From Tateyamaria pelophila (GTDB lineage Bacteria; Pseudomonadota; Alphaproteobacteria; Rhodobacterales; Rhodobacteraceae): 64,000 bases of DNA. Location of the stretch: NCBI RefSeq assembly GCF_019966495.1, contig NZ_JAIMIA010000005.1, positions 49,663-113,662 of the forward strand, in the 5' to 3' direction. Position numbers and translations under genes: made by a program. This document shows positions 1 to 9,267 of the stretch, one piece after another. The first letter of the stretch is position 1; the number at the start of each line of letters is the position of its first letter. The notes beneath the pieces are model-generated. The model was not told where the DNA came from and did no database searches. It was given only the letters and a program-made list of their open reading frames with translations.

Positions 1-1
1 G

Positions 2-1090
2 CATGACTGGCACCTGAATGACGAACTGATTCCGATGGAGGTCATTGATGAACTGGCCGAAATGGGCGTGTTTGGCCTGACCATCCCCGAAGAATACGGC
101 GGTTTTGGGCTCTCCAAGGCATCCATGTGCGTGGTCAGCGAAGAATTGTCTCGCGGTTATATCGGTGTGGGCTCTTTGGGCACACGCTCCGAGATCGCTG
201 CCGAACTGATCATTGCAGGCGGCACCGAGGCGCAAAAGCTAAAGTGGCTGCCCCAGCTGGCGAGTGCCGAAACCCTGCCAACGGCCGTTTTTACGGAGCC
301 CAATACCGGCTCTGATCTCGGCTCTTTGCGGACCCGTGCCGTCAAAGGTGATGATGGAGATTACAAAATCACGGGCAACAAGACATGGATCACCCATGCC
401 ACACGGACGCAAGTGATGACCTTACTCGCCAGGACAGATCCAAACACGACCGATTACAAAGGTCTGTCTATGTTCTTGGCGGAAAAGATACCCGGCACGG
501 ATGAAACCCCCTTCCCGACAGAGGGCATGACAGGCGGCGAAATCGAAGTTTTGGGCTATCGCGGCATGAAGGAATACGAACTGGCCTTCGATAACTTCAA
601 CATCAAGGGCGAGAACCTTTTGGGCGGCGAAGAGGGCAAAGGTTTCAAACAGCTGATGGAGACGTTCGAGTCGGCTCGCATCCAAACTGCTGCCCGTGCA
701 ATCGGTGTGGCGCAATCCGCACTGGACCTGTCTATGCAATACGCCCAAGACCGAAAGCAGTTTGGCAAAGCGCTGATCAATTTCCCCCGCGTGGCGAACA
801 AACTGGCCATGATGGCGGTTGAGATCATGGTCGCACGGCAACTCACGTACTTCTCGGCTTTTGAAAAGGATGAGGGGCGGCGTTGCGATGTAGAAGCTGG
901 CATGGCCAAACTGTTAGGCGCCCGAGTGGCCTGGGCCGCTGCGGATAATGGATTGCAGATACATGGCGGCAACGGGTTTGCGCTGGAGTACAAGATCAGT
1001 CGCGTATTGTGCGATGCGCGGATCCTCAACATCTTTGAGGGTGCGGCTGAAATCCAAGCCCAGGTGATCGCGCGCCGCCTTTTGGGCTAA
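2..1090 (+). CDS. mcd: (2S)-methylsuccinyl-CoA dehydrogenase-like acyl-CoA dehydrogenase, 5' truncated by window edge
   Basis: Flavin-dependent acyl-CoA dehydrogenase. The frame is open to the first bases of the window, so the N-terminus lies outside; 362 residues are visible. Family marks are the FAD/substrate segment [10 protein letters not shown] followed by WITHA, the middle beta domain, and the C-terminal helical domain ending in FEGAAEIQ, whose first Glu sits where the catalytic base of this family lies. The stretch [20 protein letters not shown], as I remember it, is typical of Mcd, the ethylmalonyl-CoA pathway enzyme that oxidises methylsuccinyl-CoA to mesaconyl-CoA. The subfamily call is from memory of the family; a generic acyl-CoA dehydrogenase is the fallback. 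It is followed by two short GC-rich hairpins (about 1097-1139). Confidence 0.85.
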   Translation, partial: HDWHLNDELIPMEVIDELAEMGVFGLTIPEEYGGFGLSKASMCVVSEELSRGYIGVGSLGTRSEIAAELIIAGGTEAQKLKWLPQLASAETLPTAVFTEPNTGSDLGSLRTRAVKGDDGDYKITGNKTWITHATRTQVMTLLARTDPNTTDYKGLSMFLAEKIPGTDETPFPTEGMTGGEIEVLGYRGMKEYELAFDNFNIKGENLLGGEEGKGFKQLMETFESARIQTAARAIGVAQSALDLSMQYAQDRKQFGKALINFPRVANKLAMMAVEIMVARQLTYFSAFEKDEGRRCDVEAGMAKLLGARVAWAAADNGLQIHGGNGFALEYKISRVLCDARILNIFEGAAEIQAQVIARRLLG

Positions 1091-1182
1091 GGGCGCGATT
1101 TCCGACACGGAAATCGGCCGGAAACCGTGCCGGTTTCCGCTCTGTCAATTGACCGTCAGCACAAAACAGTCACTGTGGCGGC

Positions 1183-1782
1183 ATGCTTACATTTGCCGCC
1201 GCCGTATTCTTTCTGATTATCACCCCCGGACCGGGCGTTTTATCTGCAGCAGGTGTCGGGGCCGCTTACGGTATGCGGGCAGGCCTGCGCTACGTCCTTG
1301 GCCTTTTCATTGGCAACAATCTTGTCATTCTTGCCGTCGTCTCAGGCCTCGCTGCTTTGGTCCTAACGACATCATGGGTCCGCACAGCTCTCTTCGTACT
1401 TTCAACAGCCTACTTACTCTATCTCGCCCTTCGCATTGCCTTTGCGGGATCAAAACTCGCGTTTGCACCCGCTACATCTCAGCCAGGCGTAGTGGCAGGC
1501 ATCCTGCTACAGCCCATCAACCCAAAGGCTTATGCCGTCAATGCGGCCCTGTTTTCGGGGTTCACCATCCTTCCTGACGCCTTGGTCGCCGAGGCGAGCC
1601 TGAAGTTGCTGATCGTAAACGTGATCTGGGTTCCAATCCATGTGCTCTGGGTTTGGTTCGGTGCCAAGCTCAAGGAAATGAACTTGGCACCAACACGTCA
1701 AAGGATGGTGAACATGGCGATGGCGGCTTCAATGCTCCTGGTCGTTGCACTCGCCCTCTTCTCGGCGCTCAATGACACATAG
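1183..1782 (+). CDS. LysE/RhtB family amino-acid exporter
   Basis: 199-residue inner membrane protein, the normal length of the LysE/RhtB family, with about six hydrophobic segments. The family signature near the N-terminus is present (TPGPGVLSAAGVGAAYGMRAG, residues about 14-34), as is the later NPKAYAVNAALF motif. The family exports amino acids or related metabolites by proton antiport; the substrate cannot be read from the sequence. It begins with ATG and stands alone between mcd and a TetR regulator on the same strand. A second LysE paralogue lies at 14874-15488. Confidence 0.9.
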   Translation: MLTFAAAVFFLIITPGPGVLSAAGVGAAYGMRAGLRYVLGLFIGNNLVILAVVSGLAALVLTTSWVRTALFVLSTAYLLYLALRIAFAGSKLAFAPATSQPGVVAGILLQPINPKAYAVNAALFSGFTILPDALVAEASLKLLIVNVIWVPIHVLWVWFGAKLKEMNLAPTRQRMVNMAMAASMLLVVALALFSALNDT

Positions 1783-1965
1783 CGTCGGCGCGTCGGTGCC
1801 GCCTCCAATTTAAGTGCGCAACCTTCACGGTAATGCGACACCACCTGCGATACATGCTCAATTTCTGCGCACCACACACCCATGCATGTGCGGCATAACG
1901 CCGATGCCCCGCGATCAGGCGGCTTTCACTTGTATCATGAAATACGCAGGCGTATTGCATGGAGC

Positions 1966-2490
1966 ATGGCAAAACCTCCTCTTTCCCCCGCCGCCTGGAT
2001 TGATGCCGGGCTTGAGCAATTAACATCCCTCGGGCAGTCCGCACTGCGCGCGGAACCCTTGTCACGCCACCTCAAGACCTCAAAAGGTTCGTTCTATTGG
2101 CACTTCAAAGATGTGCCGGCATTTCAGTCTGCCCTTCTTGAAGAATGGAAATCCCGTGCCTTGGCCACGCTGAGCGAAAACGCCGCGGCCGACGGGTCCT
2201 CCACGGATAAACTGATAAGATTCGGTCAAAGCGTTCAGGGCGACATCTCTAGCCCGGCACTGCGTGCCTGGGCTCTTGAGAATGCCGAAGTGGCGTCCGC
2301 CCTTGCCGAAGTCGACGCTGCCAGAATGGATCAGCTTATCGGTATCTTGACCGAAATTGGCGTGACGAACGACGACTTCGCCAAGGCGGCTTATGGCTCG
2401 CTCGTCGGGTTGCAACAGATGAACGTCGATAGTGGAGACGCTCTTGTGGCTTATGCTACACTGGTCGATCTGGCTCTCGCCTTGGAATGA
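1966..2490 (+). CDS. TetR/AcrR family transcriptional regulator
   Basis: Probable 174-residue TetR-like repressor. The N-terminal helix-turn-helix reads AEPLSRHLKTSKGSFYWHFK, a typical TetR recognition region with the GSFYWHF end, followed by a variable helical ligand-binding part. The frame is open further upstream to 1882, but the ATG at 1966 places the HTH at the usual distance and the 28 upstream codons look non-coding. Its stop overlaps the start of the next gene by ATGA, so the lipoprotein gene is probably translated from the same message. The target is unknown; the adjacent LysE exporter is a candidate by position only. Confidence 0.85.
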   Translation: MAKPPLSPAAWIDAGLEQLTSLGQSALRAEPLSRHLKTSKGSFYWHFKDVPAFQSALLEEWKSRALATLSENAAADGSSTDKLIRFGQSVQGDISSPALRAWALENAEVASALAEVDAARMDQLIGILTEIGVTNDDFAKAAYGSLVGLQQMNVDSGDALVAYATLVDLALALE

Positions 2491-2879
2491 AAAGACTCGG
2501 CGCGCTGGCCCTGGTTGCTTTGCTATCAGCGTGCCAAGGCGATGAAACGGTTGCAGCCTATGGTGCGGCTGGCAAGACGTGGCATTTGACGGAACTGGGC
2601 GGTGTACGCTTCACCGCGCGCGCAACGGTTAGGTTTCCCGAATTTGGAAAAATCGCGGGGGACGGGCCGTGTAACCGCTACTCCACCTCAATGACAGTGC
2701 CTTATCCTTGGTTCGAAGCCGGGACCATCCAGTCAACAGATATGGCCTGCCCCGATCTGGATGCTGAACACGCGTTTTTTGCAGCGCTCGCATCCATGTC
2801 ACAATCTGAAGTCTGGGGCGATACCATGATCCTGCGCACCGAAGACGGACAGGAAATGGTATTCAAAGCGTCCGGCTAA
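2487..2879 (+). CDS. META/HslJ-like domain lipoprotein
   Basis: 130 residues. The N-terminus is a lipoprotein signal peptide: positively charged MKR, a hydrophobic core and a lipobox LLSAC with Cys at about residue 16, so it should be a lipid-anchored envelope protein. The mature part resembles the META/HslJ fold ([40 protein letters not shown]). HslJ-type proteins are linked to envelope stress or resistance in enterobacteria; the role here is unknown. The start overlaps the TetR stop by ATGA. The 3' end overlaps the convergent recO gene by 17 bases. Confidence 0.8.
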   Translation: MKRLGALALVALLSACQGDETVAAYGAAGKTWHLTELGGVRFTARATVRFPEFGKIAGDGPCNRYSTSMTVPYPWFEAGTIQSTDMACPDLDAEHAFFAALASMSQSEVWGDTMILRTEDGQEMVFKASG

Positions 2880-3588
2880 ATGCCGCCACAAAACGAGCGC
2901 GGGCGTCGGGCAATGGCCTTGAACCCAAATCCGGCGCCATGCGCGACGCTAAAAAATAACCCGTTGTTTCAAGTGCTTGAACGATATCCATATCGCTGGC
3001 TTGTCCATCTCCGCGCAGAACAGGTGGCAAGGGCAACATCCGGTCCGCCCAGGCGCCCGCCCCTTTGGCGGACACCGCCCTGCCCGACTTGGGCGAGACA
3101 TAGATCAAATCCTCTGCGCTGCCCGTTACTGCACAGGAACTCAGGTCCAGACCAAATCCCATTTCGTTCAACAGGGCGACCTCCCATTGCAGGTAAGCCA
3201 GCGGCCACACCGCGTCCTGGCCCAGCAGGTCCAGAAGTTGCTCGGATCGGCGGTACAAGACTGGATGGGGTTCCCGCTCGGGCAGGCAAAAACTCAGCAA
3301 AGCTGTGACCGTATTCAATCCGGCCAATGCCAAACGGCTGTCCATGACCAAAGCCGCCCGGCTGCGCACCGGCTCCACGGCAAAGGTTCCAATCTGGTCT
3401 TCAAGCCGCGCGCGCCAAGCGACGTCCAACTGCGCACCTGGTTGCAAAATGGGCGCGATCTTGCGGCTGGTGCCGCCGCGCACCACGCCTGCATGACGCC
3501 CTTTGTCTTCGGTAAAGACCTCAATGATCGCACTGGTTTCCCCGTGGCGGCGCACGTTCAGCAATATGCCTGCGCCACGCCATTCCAC
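2863..3588 (-). CDS. recO: DNA repair protein RecO
   Basis: 241 residues, usual RecO length. It opens with [20 protein letters not shown], the conserved OB-fold start of RecO, followed by the helical domain with [26 protein letters not shown]. RecO anneals ssDNA and helps load RecA in the RecFOR pathway. The start is GTG at 3588 because this codon begins the conserved MEWR sequence and no in-frame ATG fits. It is the last gene of the era-DUF1491-recO group, one base after the DUF1491 stop, and converges with the META lipoprotein gene. Confidence 0.95.
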   Translation of the reverse strand: MEWRGAGILLNVRRHGETSAIIEVFTEDKGRHAGVVRGGTSRKIAPILQPGAQLDVAWRARLEDQIGTFAVEPVRSRAALVMDSRLALAGLNTVTALLSFCLPEREPHPVLYRRSEQLLDLLGQDAVWPLAYLQWEVALLNEMGFGLDLSSCAVTGSAEDLIYVSPKSGRAVSAKGAGAWADRMLPLPPVLRGDGQASDMDIVQALETTGYFLASRMAPDLGSRPLPDARARFVAAFSRTL

Positions 3589-3589
3589 G

Positions 3590-3919
3590 TCAGGAAAGTC
3601 CCTCTTGATCGAGCAAATGGCGCCCCCGCCGATCTTCGATCTCGATCACCCACACATCCGGATCAAATCCGCGTTGACGGGCCACCGCTGCATCCACATC
3701 CGCTTCTGGCCCACTGGCCAGTTCAGACCAGACCCGCGCATCTGACATCAGGTCAAAACTGCGCTGAAACAATACGGCCTGCCCATCCAGCGTGTTCAGC
3801 TTCACCAGAACAGCACCCCCGGTATCATCCCCATGGGCCACAACAAACCCGGGCACATCCGCAAAACGCAACCGCGCCAGATACGCATCCACCCAAAACC
3901 GGGACGTCAGGCGGGGCAC
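3590..3919 (-). CDS. DUF1491 family protein
   Basis: 109-residue protein of unknown function, recognisable as the alphaproteobacterial DUF1491 family by [17 protein letters not shown] at the start and [10 protein letters not shown] in the middle. No signal peptide or membrane segment. It begins with GTG and sits between era and recO, where this family is commonly found in Rhodobacterales. The one-base gap to recO suggests translation from one message. No catalytic motif is evident. Confidence 0.85.
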   Translation of the reverse strand: MPRLTSRFWVDAYLARLRFADVPGFVVAHGDDTGGAVLVKLNTLDGQAVLFQRSFDLMSDARVWSELASGPEADVDAAVARQRGFDPDVWVIEIEDRRGRHLLDQEGLS

Positions 3920-3979
3920 GGCATCCCTCGCTTCTCTGTTCCTGAAAAATCCTCCCCGAAGGGTCGGCTTGCAATCGGA

Positions 3980-4888
3980 TCAGAGGTTTCCATCTTTGAA
4001 GTCCAGACCCATCTCGGAATAACGTTCCGCTTCTTCCTGCCATTTCTCTCGCACTTTAACCTGCAAAAACAAATGCACCTTGCGGCCCAAAAACTCTGTC
4101 AGTTCCGCACGCGAAGCCTGGCTGACCGATTTGATCGTCTCGCCCTTGTTGCCCAAGACGATCCCCTTGTGACCATCCCGGCTCACATAGATAATCTGAT
4201 CCACACGGGCCGACCCGTCCTTGCGCTCTTCCCAGTTCTCGGTTTCGACAGTCAACTGATAGGGCAACTCCTGATGCAAACGCAGGGTCAGTTTTTCGCG
4301 GGTCATCTCGGCAGCGATCATGCGCATTGGCAGGTCCGCTATCTGATCTTCCGGGTAAAGCCACGGACCTTCCGGCACCTGACCCGCCAACCACTGCCGC
4401 AAGGTGTCAACACCGTGCCCCTTTTCAGCAGAGATCATGAAGGTCTCGGCGAAATCATAGCGCTCATTCAAATCCTGCGTCAGGCTCAGCAACGCAGGCG
4501 CTTCCACCCGGTCAATCTTGTTGATCGCCAGCGCCACGGTGCGACCCTTGCCGATCTCGGCCAGGCCCTCGAGGATCCGCTCGACACCTTCTGTCACACG
4601 ACGGTGCGCTTCGATCATCAAAACAACGACATCCGCGTCCGCAGCCCCGCCCCAGGCGGCGGCAACCATGGCCCGGTCCAAACGGCGGCGTGGTTTGAAC
4701 AGGCCCGGCGTGTCAACGAAAACGATCTGGCTGTCGCCCTCCATCGCAACGCCGCGAATACGCGCCCGCGTCGTTTGCACCTTGTGCGTCACGATCGAAA
4801 CCTTTGCCCCGACCATGCGATTGAGCAGCGTGGATTTTCCCGCGTTGGGTTCTCCGATCAGGGCAACAAATCCGGCACGGGTGGTCAT
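3980..4888 (-). CDS. era: GTPase Era
   Basis: 302 residues, standard Era length. The GTPase domain carries the P-loop GEPNAGKST (residues 12-20), the switch II DTPGLF and the guanine-specificity NKID; the C-terminal KH domain contains the [16 protein letters not shown]-binding loop. Era binds the 3' end of 16S rRNA and assists 30S maturation. The ATG at 4888 overlaps the rnc stop by ATGA, the classical rnc-era coupling, and DUF1491 and recO follow. Confidence 0.98.
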   Translation of the reverse strand: MTTRAGFVALIGEPNAGKSTLLNRMVGAKVSIVTHKVQTTRARIRGVAMEGDSQIVFVDTPGLFKPRRRLDRAMVAAAWGGAADADVVVLMIEAHRRVTEGVERILEGLAEIGKGRTVALAINKIDRVEAPALLSLTQDLNERYDFAETFMISAEKGHGVDTLRQWLAGQVPEGPWLYPEDQIADLPMRMIAAEMTREKLTLRLHQELPYQLTVETENWEERKDGSARVDQIIYVSRDGHKGIVLGNKGETIKSVSQASRAELTEFLGRKVHLFLQVKVREKWQEEAERYSEMGLDFKDGNL

Positions 4889-5571
4889 ATCTCTTGCTCC
4901 AATTTGGCCAGTAGGGACTTGGCAGCAGCCTGTTGCGCCTCGCGTTTCGATCCGGCAGTGGCACGTGCTTCAGCACCCGTGCTCAGTTGCGCGGAGATTG
5001 TGAACACCGGCGCATGATCCGGACCGGTACGGTCCATCTCGACATATTCCGGCGGCGTCAGGCCGCGCGCCTGCGCCCATTCCTGCAAAGCGGTCTTGGC
5101 ATCGCGGGCATCGGCCTCAACGGTCGTGATCCGATCAGCCCACAGGCGCAGGATCATATCACGGGCCGCGTCAAATCCTGCATCCAGATAGACGGCAGCA
5201 ATGACGGCCTCGACCGCATCCCCCAACAGGGCCAGTTTGCGCCGCCCCCCCGATACCATCTCGGACCGCCCCAAACGCACAACGGCACCCAAATCGATTT
5301 CACGGGCGACGTCGGCACATGTTTCCTTGCGCACCAGTGCGTTGAAGCGCGGCGCGAGTGTTCCCTCGGACGCATCCGGGTCCGCTTCGATCAGCGCCTG
5401 AGCCATCACGAGGCCCAAAACCCTGTCTCCCAAAAACTCCAGCCGCTGGTTGTCACTGCGCGTGGGCGACGACATCGACGCATGTGTCACCGCCTCGATC
5501 AAAAGGTCGGGTGCCGCGAAACTATGCCCGATCCGGCCTTCGAAGGCCCTGAGGTCCGCGCCCAGCTTCAC
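4885..5571 (-). CDS. rnc: Ribonuclease III
   Basis: 228 residues. The catalytic domain shows the signature [11 protein letters not shown] (Asp49 in the motif) and the second acidic cluster [16 protein letters not shown] (Asp118, Glu121); the C-terminus is a double-stranded RNA binding domain ([16 protein letters not shown] onward). RNase III cleaves dsRNA in rRNA and mRNA processing. The start is GTG at 5571, overlapping the lepB stop as GTGA, and the gene overlaps era downstream. Order lepB-rnc-era is the usual one. Confidence 0.97.
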   Translation of the reverse strand: MKLGADLRAFEGRIGHSFAAPDLLIEAVTHASMSSPTRSDNQRLEFLGDRVLGLVMAQALIEADPDASEGTLAPRFNALVRKETCADVAREIDLGAVVRLGRSEMVSGGRRKLALLGDAVEAVIAAVYLDAGFDAARDMILRLWADRITTVEADARDAKTALQEWAQARGLTPPEYVEMDRTGPDHAPVFTISAQLSTGAEARATAGSKREAQQAAAKSLLAKLEQEI

Positions 5572-6392
5572 TCGATTCCCTTAAAGAACCGATCCCCGCG
5601 CCAGGTCCAGAAATAGAGCATGGACCGGCCCGCCGACGAGAACATGATGCGGTCCGCGCGGCCAATCAGGTTTTCGAAAGGAACGTAACCCACGCCACCC
5701 GCGACCTGCGCGATGCGGCTGTCGGACGAGTTGTCGCGATTGTCGCCCATGAAAAAGAAGTGTCCATCCGGCACGCGGAAAACAGGAGTGTTGTCGGACT
5801 GCTGATTGCCGATGTTCAAAATCACATGTTCATTGCCATTGGGGAACGTCTCGATAAAGCGGGATTTGACACATTCGCCGCCCAGCCCGACCGACCCGTT
5901 TTCACAACGCGGCAACAGGCCTTGCGGACCTTGGCGTTCGAACAATTCGACAAACTGGCCGTCGGGCTGTTGCGGGACGGGTGTGCCGTTCAATATCAGG
6001 ATGCCGTCCTGGACCTGAATCGTGTCTCCCGGCAGGCCGACCAGCCGTTTGATATAGTCCGAACCGGAAACCGGATGGCGGAACACGACGACGTCGCCCC
6101 GCTCAGGCTCACCTGCGAAAATGCGCGTGTTGTCCCCGTCGATAAATCCACACAGCTTCTTGGCATCAAGGCCGATGATCGGAATGGACGGACAGGACGC
6201 GTAGGAATAGCCGTAAACCATTTTATTCACGAATAAAAAGTCGCCGATCAGCAGCGTTTCTTTCATCGACCCGGACGGAATCCAGAAGGGCTGAAAAAAC
6301 AACGTGCGGAACACACCGGCAATCAGCAGCGCATAGACGATGGTTTTGATCGTCTCCACTATGCCGTTTTCTGCTTTTTCCTTGGCTGCCAT
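5568..6392 (-). CDS. lepB: Signal peptidase I
   Basis: 274 residues. A single N-terminal transmembrane segment (about residues 15-34) is followed by the catalytic box [13 protein letters not shown] with nucleophile Ser42 and the general-base segment [13 protein letters not shown] with Lys115. The later [12 protein letters not shown] box is also intact. It removes signal peptides from exported proteins at the periplasmic face. It begins with ATG and overlaps rnc by four bases. One-TM topology matches most alphaproteobacterial LepB proteins. Confidence 0.97.
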   Translation of the reverse strand: MAAKEKAENGIVETIKTIVYALLIAGVFRTLFFQPFWIPSGSMKETLLIGDFLFVNKMVYGYSYASCPSIPIIGLDAKKLCGFIDGDNTRIFAGEPERGDVVVFRHPVSGSDYIKRLVGLPGDTIQVQDGILILNGTPVPQQPDGQFVELFERQGPQGLLPRCENGSVGLGGECVKSRFIETFPNGNEHVILNIGNQQSDNTPVFRVPDGHFFFMGDNRDNSSDSRIAQVAGGVGYVPFENLIGRADRIMFSSAGRSMLYFWTWRGDRFFKGIE

Positions 6393-6492
6393 TGGGCGCT
6401 CCTGCTCGGATCATCGGGGTCGTGGCTACATGCGGGCACCATGCTTGACTGTCAAGGCAACGCGACGGCAGTTTGACGCCTTCAGCCTACCC

Positions 6493-6912
6493 CTATGACA
6501 TGCCTTGGGCCGCTGCAACGGGCCGCGCTTCGATCACAACAAAAGCCTGCGCCCATGGGTGATCATCCGTCAGCGTCACATGGATGATGGCCTCGTGCCC
6601 GTCCGGCGTCATCTTGGCCAGCCGATCCGCCGCCCATCCGGTCACGGCCATTACGGGTTGGCCGGTCGGCAGGTTGCTGACAGCCATGTCCTTCCAGGAA
6701 ATACCCATGCGCAAACCGGTCCCGAGCGCTTTGGAACAAGCCTCTTTGGCAGCCCACCGCTTGGCATAGGTGCCCGCGACATCAGTGCGACGTTCCGCCT
6801 TGCGCTGCTCGACTTCGGTAAAGACCCGATTGCGAAACCGATCCCCAAAGCGATCAAGCGTATTTTGAATTCGTTCGATATTGGCCAGGTCGGTTCCAAT
6901 CCCCAGAATCAC
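6493..6912 (-). CDS. acpS: Holo-[acyl-carrier-protein] synthase
   Basis: 139 residues. The N-terminal [12 protein letters not shown] motif (Asp8) and the [12 protein letters not shown] motif (Glu57) provide the Mg-binding residues of AcpS, which transfers 4'-phosphopantetheine from CoA to acyl carrier protein. The start is GTG at 6912, overlapping the stop of the upstream Dabb gene by GTGA. The order acpS-lepB-rnc-era matches the common alphaproteobacterial arrangement. A 100-base gap separates it from lepB, so lepB may also have its own promoter. Confidence 0.96.
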   Translation of the reverse strand: MILGIGTDLANIERIQNTLDRFGDRFRNRVFTEVEQRKAERRTDVAGTYAKRWAAKEACSKALGTGLRMGISWKDMAVSNLPTGQPVMAVTGWAADRLAKMTPDGHEAIIHVTLTDDHPWAQAFVVIEARPVAAAQGMS

Positions 6913-7223
6913 CGGGGCACCTCGATGTCAAATACAAGGATGCCGTCGCCACCGCCGTGACAGAGGTCAACAAGCTGCGCGCCCAATGCCTTATGTTCAG
7001 GATCGACGGCATAAGCCGCCAAGGCTTTGGCGTTGCGCGCATCCAGCGTGAAGCCATAGGCGTAGTCGGGTGTCTTGTCCTCGAAATCGCGGTTCGGACC
7101 TGCGCAAAAGTCGCCGCACCCATCGAGCCGGTCCACCACCTTGGCCAGATCGAGCATGACCGCATTGACCTGCCTTGGGTCAGCGTCTTCGCGCAAACGT
7201 AGCATCACACAGTGACGGATCAT
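6909..7223 (-). CDS. Dabb (stress-responsive A/B barrel) domain protein
   Basis: 104 residues from the ATG at 7223, which follows a strong ribosome binding site (AAGAGGAGC) at good spacing; the frame is open farther upstream but without protein-like content. The sequence [19 protein letters not shown], the central [26 protein letters not shown] and the end GILVFDIEV match the Dabb dimeric alpha/beta-barrel family. Family members range from stress proteins to cyclases, so no reaction can be assigned. It is coupled to acpS by a GTGA overlap. Confidence 0.85.
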   Translation of the reverse strand: MIRHCVMLRLREDADPRQVNAVMLDLAKVVDRLDGCGDFCAGPNRDFEDKTPDYAYGFTLDARNAKALAAYAVDPEHKALGAQLVDLCHGGGDGILVFDIEVPR

Positions 7224-7267
7224 GTCACAGCTCCTCTTGTTATCGACGGGTCGCTGCCCGGCGTTGC

Positions 7268-7699
7268 TCAATTCAATCTTTGCGCGACGCGGTTTGCAAG
7301 GTCGATACGCCAGCGCGTGACCCGTGTCGGGCAGCATCGGGGTTCGCCCGGGCCCAACATAGTGGTGGTGATGTCGATATGGGTAGGGGCAAATGCGATA
7401 TCGCGCGGAGATTGGCCGAAGAGCCCCTGCACAATGCCCGCGAATTGCCACCCTTGGGTCGTGCGCTGGTAAAGGCCAGTGGCGATGGAGGTCGCGTTGC
7501 CGCCCGGAAACGCCTCGTAGACTATGCCAAGGGCGCGGGTCGCAGTGGCCGGATCGCCCTGATCGGGCAGCCAGAACGACGCCTCGGCCCGCCCTGACGC
7601 GGTGAGCGTACCATAGAGCAGCCGGTCAAGATCGGGCCAGCCGTTTTGGGCCTGCACCGGCGTGACCAATATCAGCAAAAGGGCGGCAATCGCCCTCAT
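7268..7699 (-). CDS. Exported protein of unknown function
   Basis: 143 residues with a clear signal peptide ([18 protein letters not shown], cleavage after AQA/VQA expected). The mature part ([49 protein letters not shown]) contains no motif I recognise. The ATG at 7699 overlaps the pdxJ stop by four bases, so it is translated with pdxJ. By its signal it should act in the periplasm. I do not know the function. Confidence 0.75.
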   Translation of the reverse strand: MRAIAALLLILVTPVQAQNGWPDLDRLLYGTLTASGRAEASFWLPDQGDPATATRALGIVYEAFPGGNATSIATGLYQRTTQGWQFAGIVQGLFGQSPRDIAFAPTHIDITTTMLGPGEPRCCPTRVTRWRIDLANRVAQRLN

Positions 7700-8454
7700 G
7701 TGCTCTGACGCGCCTCATCCATCAAGCGACGCATCTCCCGGATCGCCGGGTCCAGACCCAGAAATATCGCCTCGCCAATCAGGAAATGCCCGATGTTCAG
7801 CTCCATCGCCTCCGGGAAGGCTGCAACCGGCTGGACCGTCTCGTAGGTCAGACCATGACCGACATGCACTTCCAGTCCCAGATCATGGGCAAACCGGCTC
7901 ATGTCGCGCAGGGCGTCCAACTCGCGGTCGCGATCTTCAAAGCGACCCTCGTGATGGGCATCGCAATAGGCACCAGAATGCAGTTCGATCACTTGTGCGC
8001 CGATCCGGTGAGCCGCCTCGATCTGACGCTGATCCGCCGCAATGAAAATTGACACCCGGCAGCCTACATCTCGCAAGGGCGCGATGAAATGCGCCAGCTT
8101 GTTCTCCTCGCGGGCTACTTCAAGACCACCCTCTGTCGTGCGCTCTTCGCGCTTTTCGGGCACGATGCACACAGCGTGGGGTTTATGGCGCAACGCAATC
8201 TTTTGCATCTCGTCCGTAGCCGCCATTTCGAAATTCAAAGGCACGGACAGAACATCCATCAAGCCTTCGATATCCGAGTCCGAAATATGGCGGCGGTCTT
8301 CACGCAAATGCGCAGTGATGCCATCCGCACCGGCAGCTTCTGCAATTTTTGCGGCACGAAGCGGATCGGGCGTGTCGCCGCCCCGCGCGTTTCGAACAGT
8401 CGCGACGTGGTCGATGTTGACCCCAAGACGGAGTTTGCCAAGCGGTGCGGTCAT
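7696..8454 (-). CDS. pdxJ: Pyridoxine 5'-phosphate synthase
   Basis: 252 residues, a TIM-barrel enzyme that joins 1-deoxy-D-xylulose 5-phosphate and 3-amino-2-oxopropyl phosphate in DXP-dependent vitamin B6 synthesis. The start [20 protein letters not shown] and the segments CIVPEKREE and [14 protein letters not shown] carry the conserved active-site residues. It begins with ATG and precedes a small exported protein gene. A 23-base palindromic repeat lies just upstream, between it and the DUF2062 gene. Confidence 0.97.
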   Translation of the reverse strand: MTAPLGKLRLGVNIDHVATVRNARGGDTPDPLRAAKIAEAAGADGITAHLREDRRHISDSDIEGLMDVLSVPLNFEMAATDEMQKIALRHKPHAVCIVPEKREERTTEGGLEVAREENKLAHFIAPLRDVGCRVSIFIAADQRQIEAAHRIGAQVIELHSGAYCDAHHEGRFEDRDRELDALRDMSRFAHDLGLEVHVGHGLTYETVQPVAAFPEAMELNIGHFLIGEAIFLGLDPAIREMRRLMDEARQST

Positions 8455-8557
8455 GGGTCGGATCCTTTCCTTCGATCAACGGCAACCTACTGCGGACAAG
8501 GCTGCTTGGGAATGCGGAGATAGCAGGAATATTGCACCAGCAGATGGTCATTTTCCC

Positions 8558-8580
8558 GTAAGGCGCACCCTTGGTGCGCC
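8558..8580 (+). repeat. Short dispersed palindrome (REP-like), copy 1
   Basis: GTAAGGCGCACC followed by a 3-base loop and GGTGCGCC. One of six copies of an element of form GTAAGGCG-N-CGCC in this window; it lies between the DUF2062 and pdxJ genes. The stem sequence differs between copies but pairing and the GTAAGG end are kept. Confidence 0.75.
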
Positions 8581-8585
8581 CGTGC

Positions 8586-9245
8586 TCAATCCGCCTTTTT
8601 GCGCGCATCTGCGGACTTTGCAGCGGCTTTCGCCTTGAGAATTTCCAGTTTTGCCTTCATCGCGCCTTTCCGACGATGCTGATAAGCGCGGATCAGCGGG
8701 ACAGAGACATAGTAACAGATCGTTGCCGCAATGATCCCCGGAGCGATGCCGCCAATGAGATAAGGAAAGAATATCTCATCGAAAAAGACGGCAAGACCCG
8801 TCCAATCCTGAGGATGCCCGGTCACAAGAGCCTTCAGGTTCAGCCACAAATCTCCGCCTGCATCCACAAATTTACCAATGAAAGACCGCTCGTGCTCTTC
8901 TGACAAGTCGGACCCCAAGAGCCAGTGGCCTGTCTGAAGAGAGATCAGGCCAATCGGGACATAGGTCAGCGGATTGCCAAAAAACGTAGCCATCAACGAT
9001 GCCAGAATATTCCCGCGCAAGGCGGTTGCTATGGCGCCGGCCACCACGAAGTGCGCCCCATAAAACGGGGTAAACGTCGTGAAAACACCTGCCCATATTC
9101 CGCGCGCAATACGCTCGGGCGCATCCGGCAAGCGCCGGACGCGGTGTTTGACGTACTGAAATGCACGACCCCAGCCCCCGCGCGGCCAGAGAGATTCCAG
9201 CACCGCACGAAATAACGGCTTGCGGTCGCGGCGCTTGAATACCAA
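8586..9245 (-). CDS. DUF2062 domain membrane protein
   Basis: 219 residues. The region FTTFTPFYGAHFVVAGAIATALRGNILASL followed by GNPLTYVPIGLISLQTG is the DUF2062 signature with two to three membrane segments; the C-terminus is charged (KAKAAAKSADARKKAD). Function unknown; inner membrane by composition. The start is TTG at 9245, preceded by a good ribosome binding site (GAAGGGCGAGG), and no in-frame ATG or GTG is closer. It lies 22 bases after spoT, in the usual rpoZ-spoT-DUF2062-pdxJ order. Confidence 0.88.
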   Translation of the reverse strand: MVFKRRDRKPLFRAVLESLWPRGGWGRAFQYVKHRVRRLPDAPERIARGIWAGVFTTFTPFYGAHFVVAGAIATALRGNILASLMATFFGNPLTYVPIGLISLQTGHWLLGSDLSEEHERSFIGKFVDAGGDLWLNLKALVTGHPQDWTGLAVFFDEIFFPYLIGGIAPGIIAATICYYVSVPLIRAYQHRRKGAMKAKLEILKAKAAAKSADARKKAD

Positions 9246-9267
9246 TGCCTCGCCCTTCTCTGCTCGC

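Noticed and set aside
2977..5017. Two long plus-strand frames opposite recO, DUF1491, era and rnc
   Set aside because: They are mirror frames of well-identified genes and show no motif.
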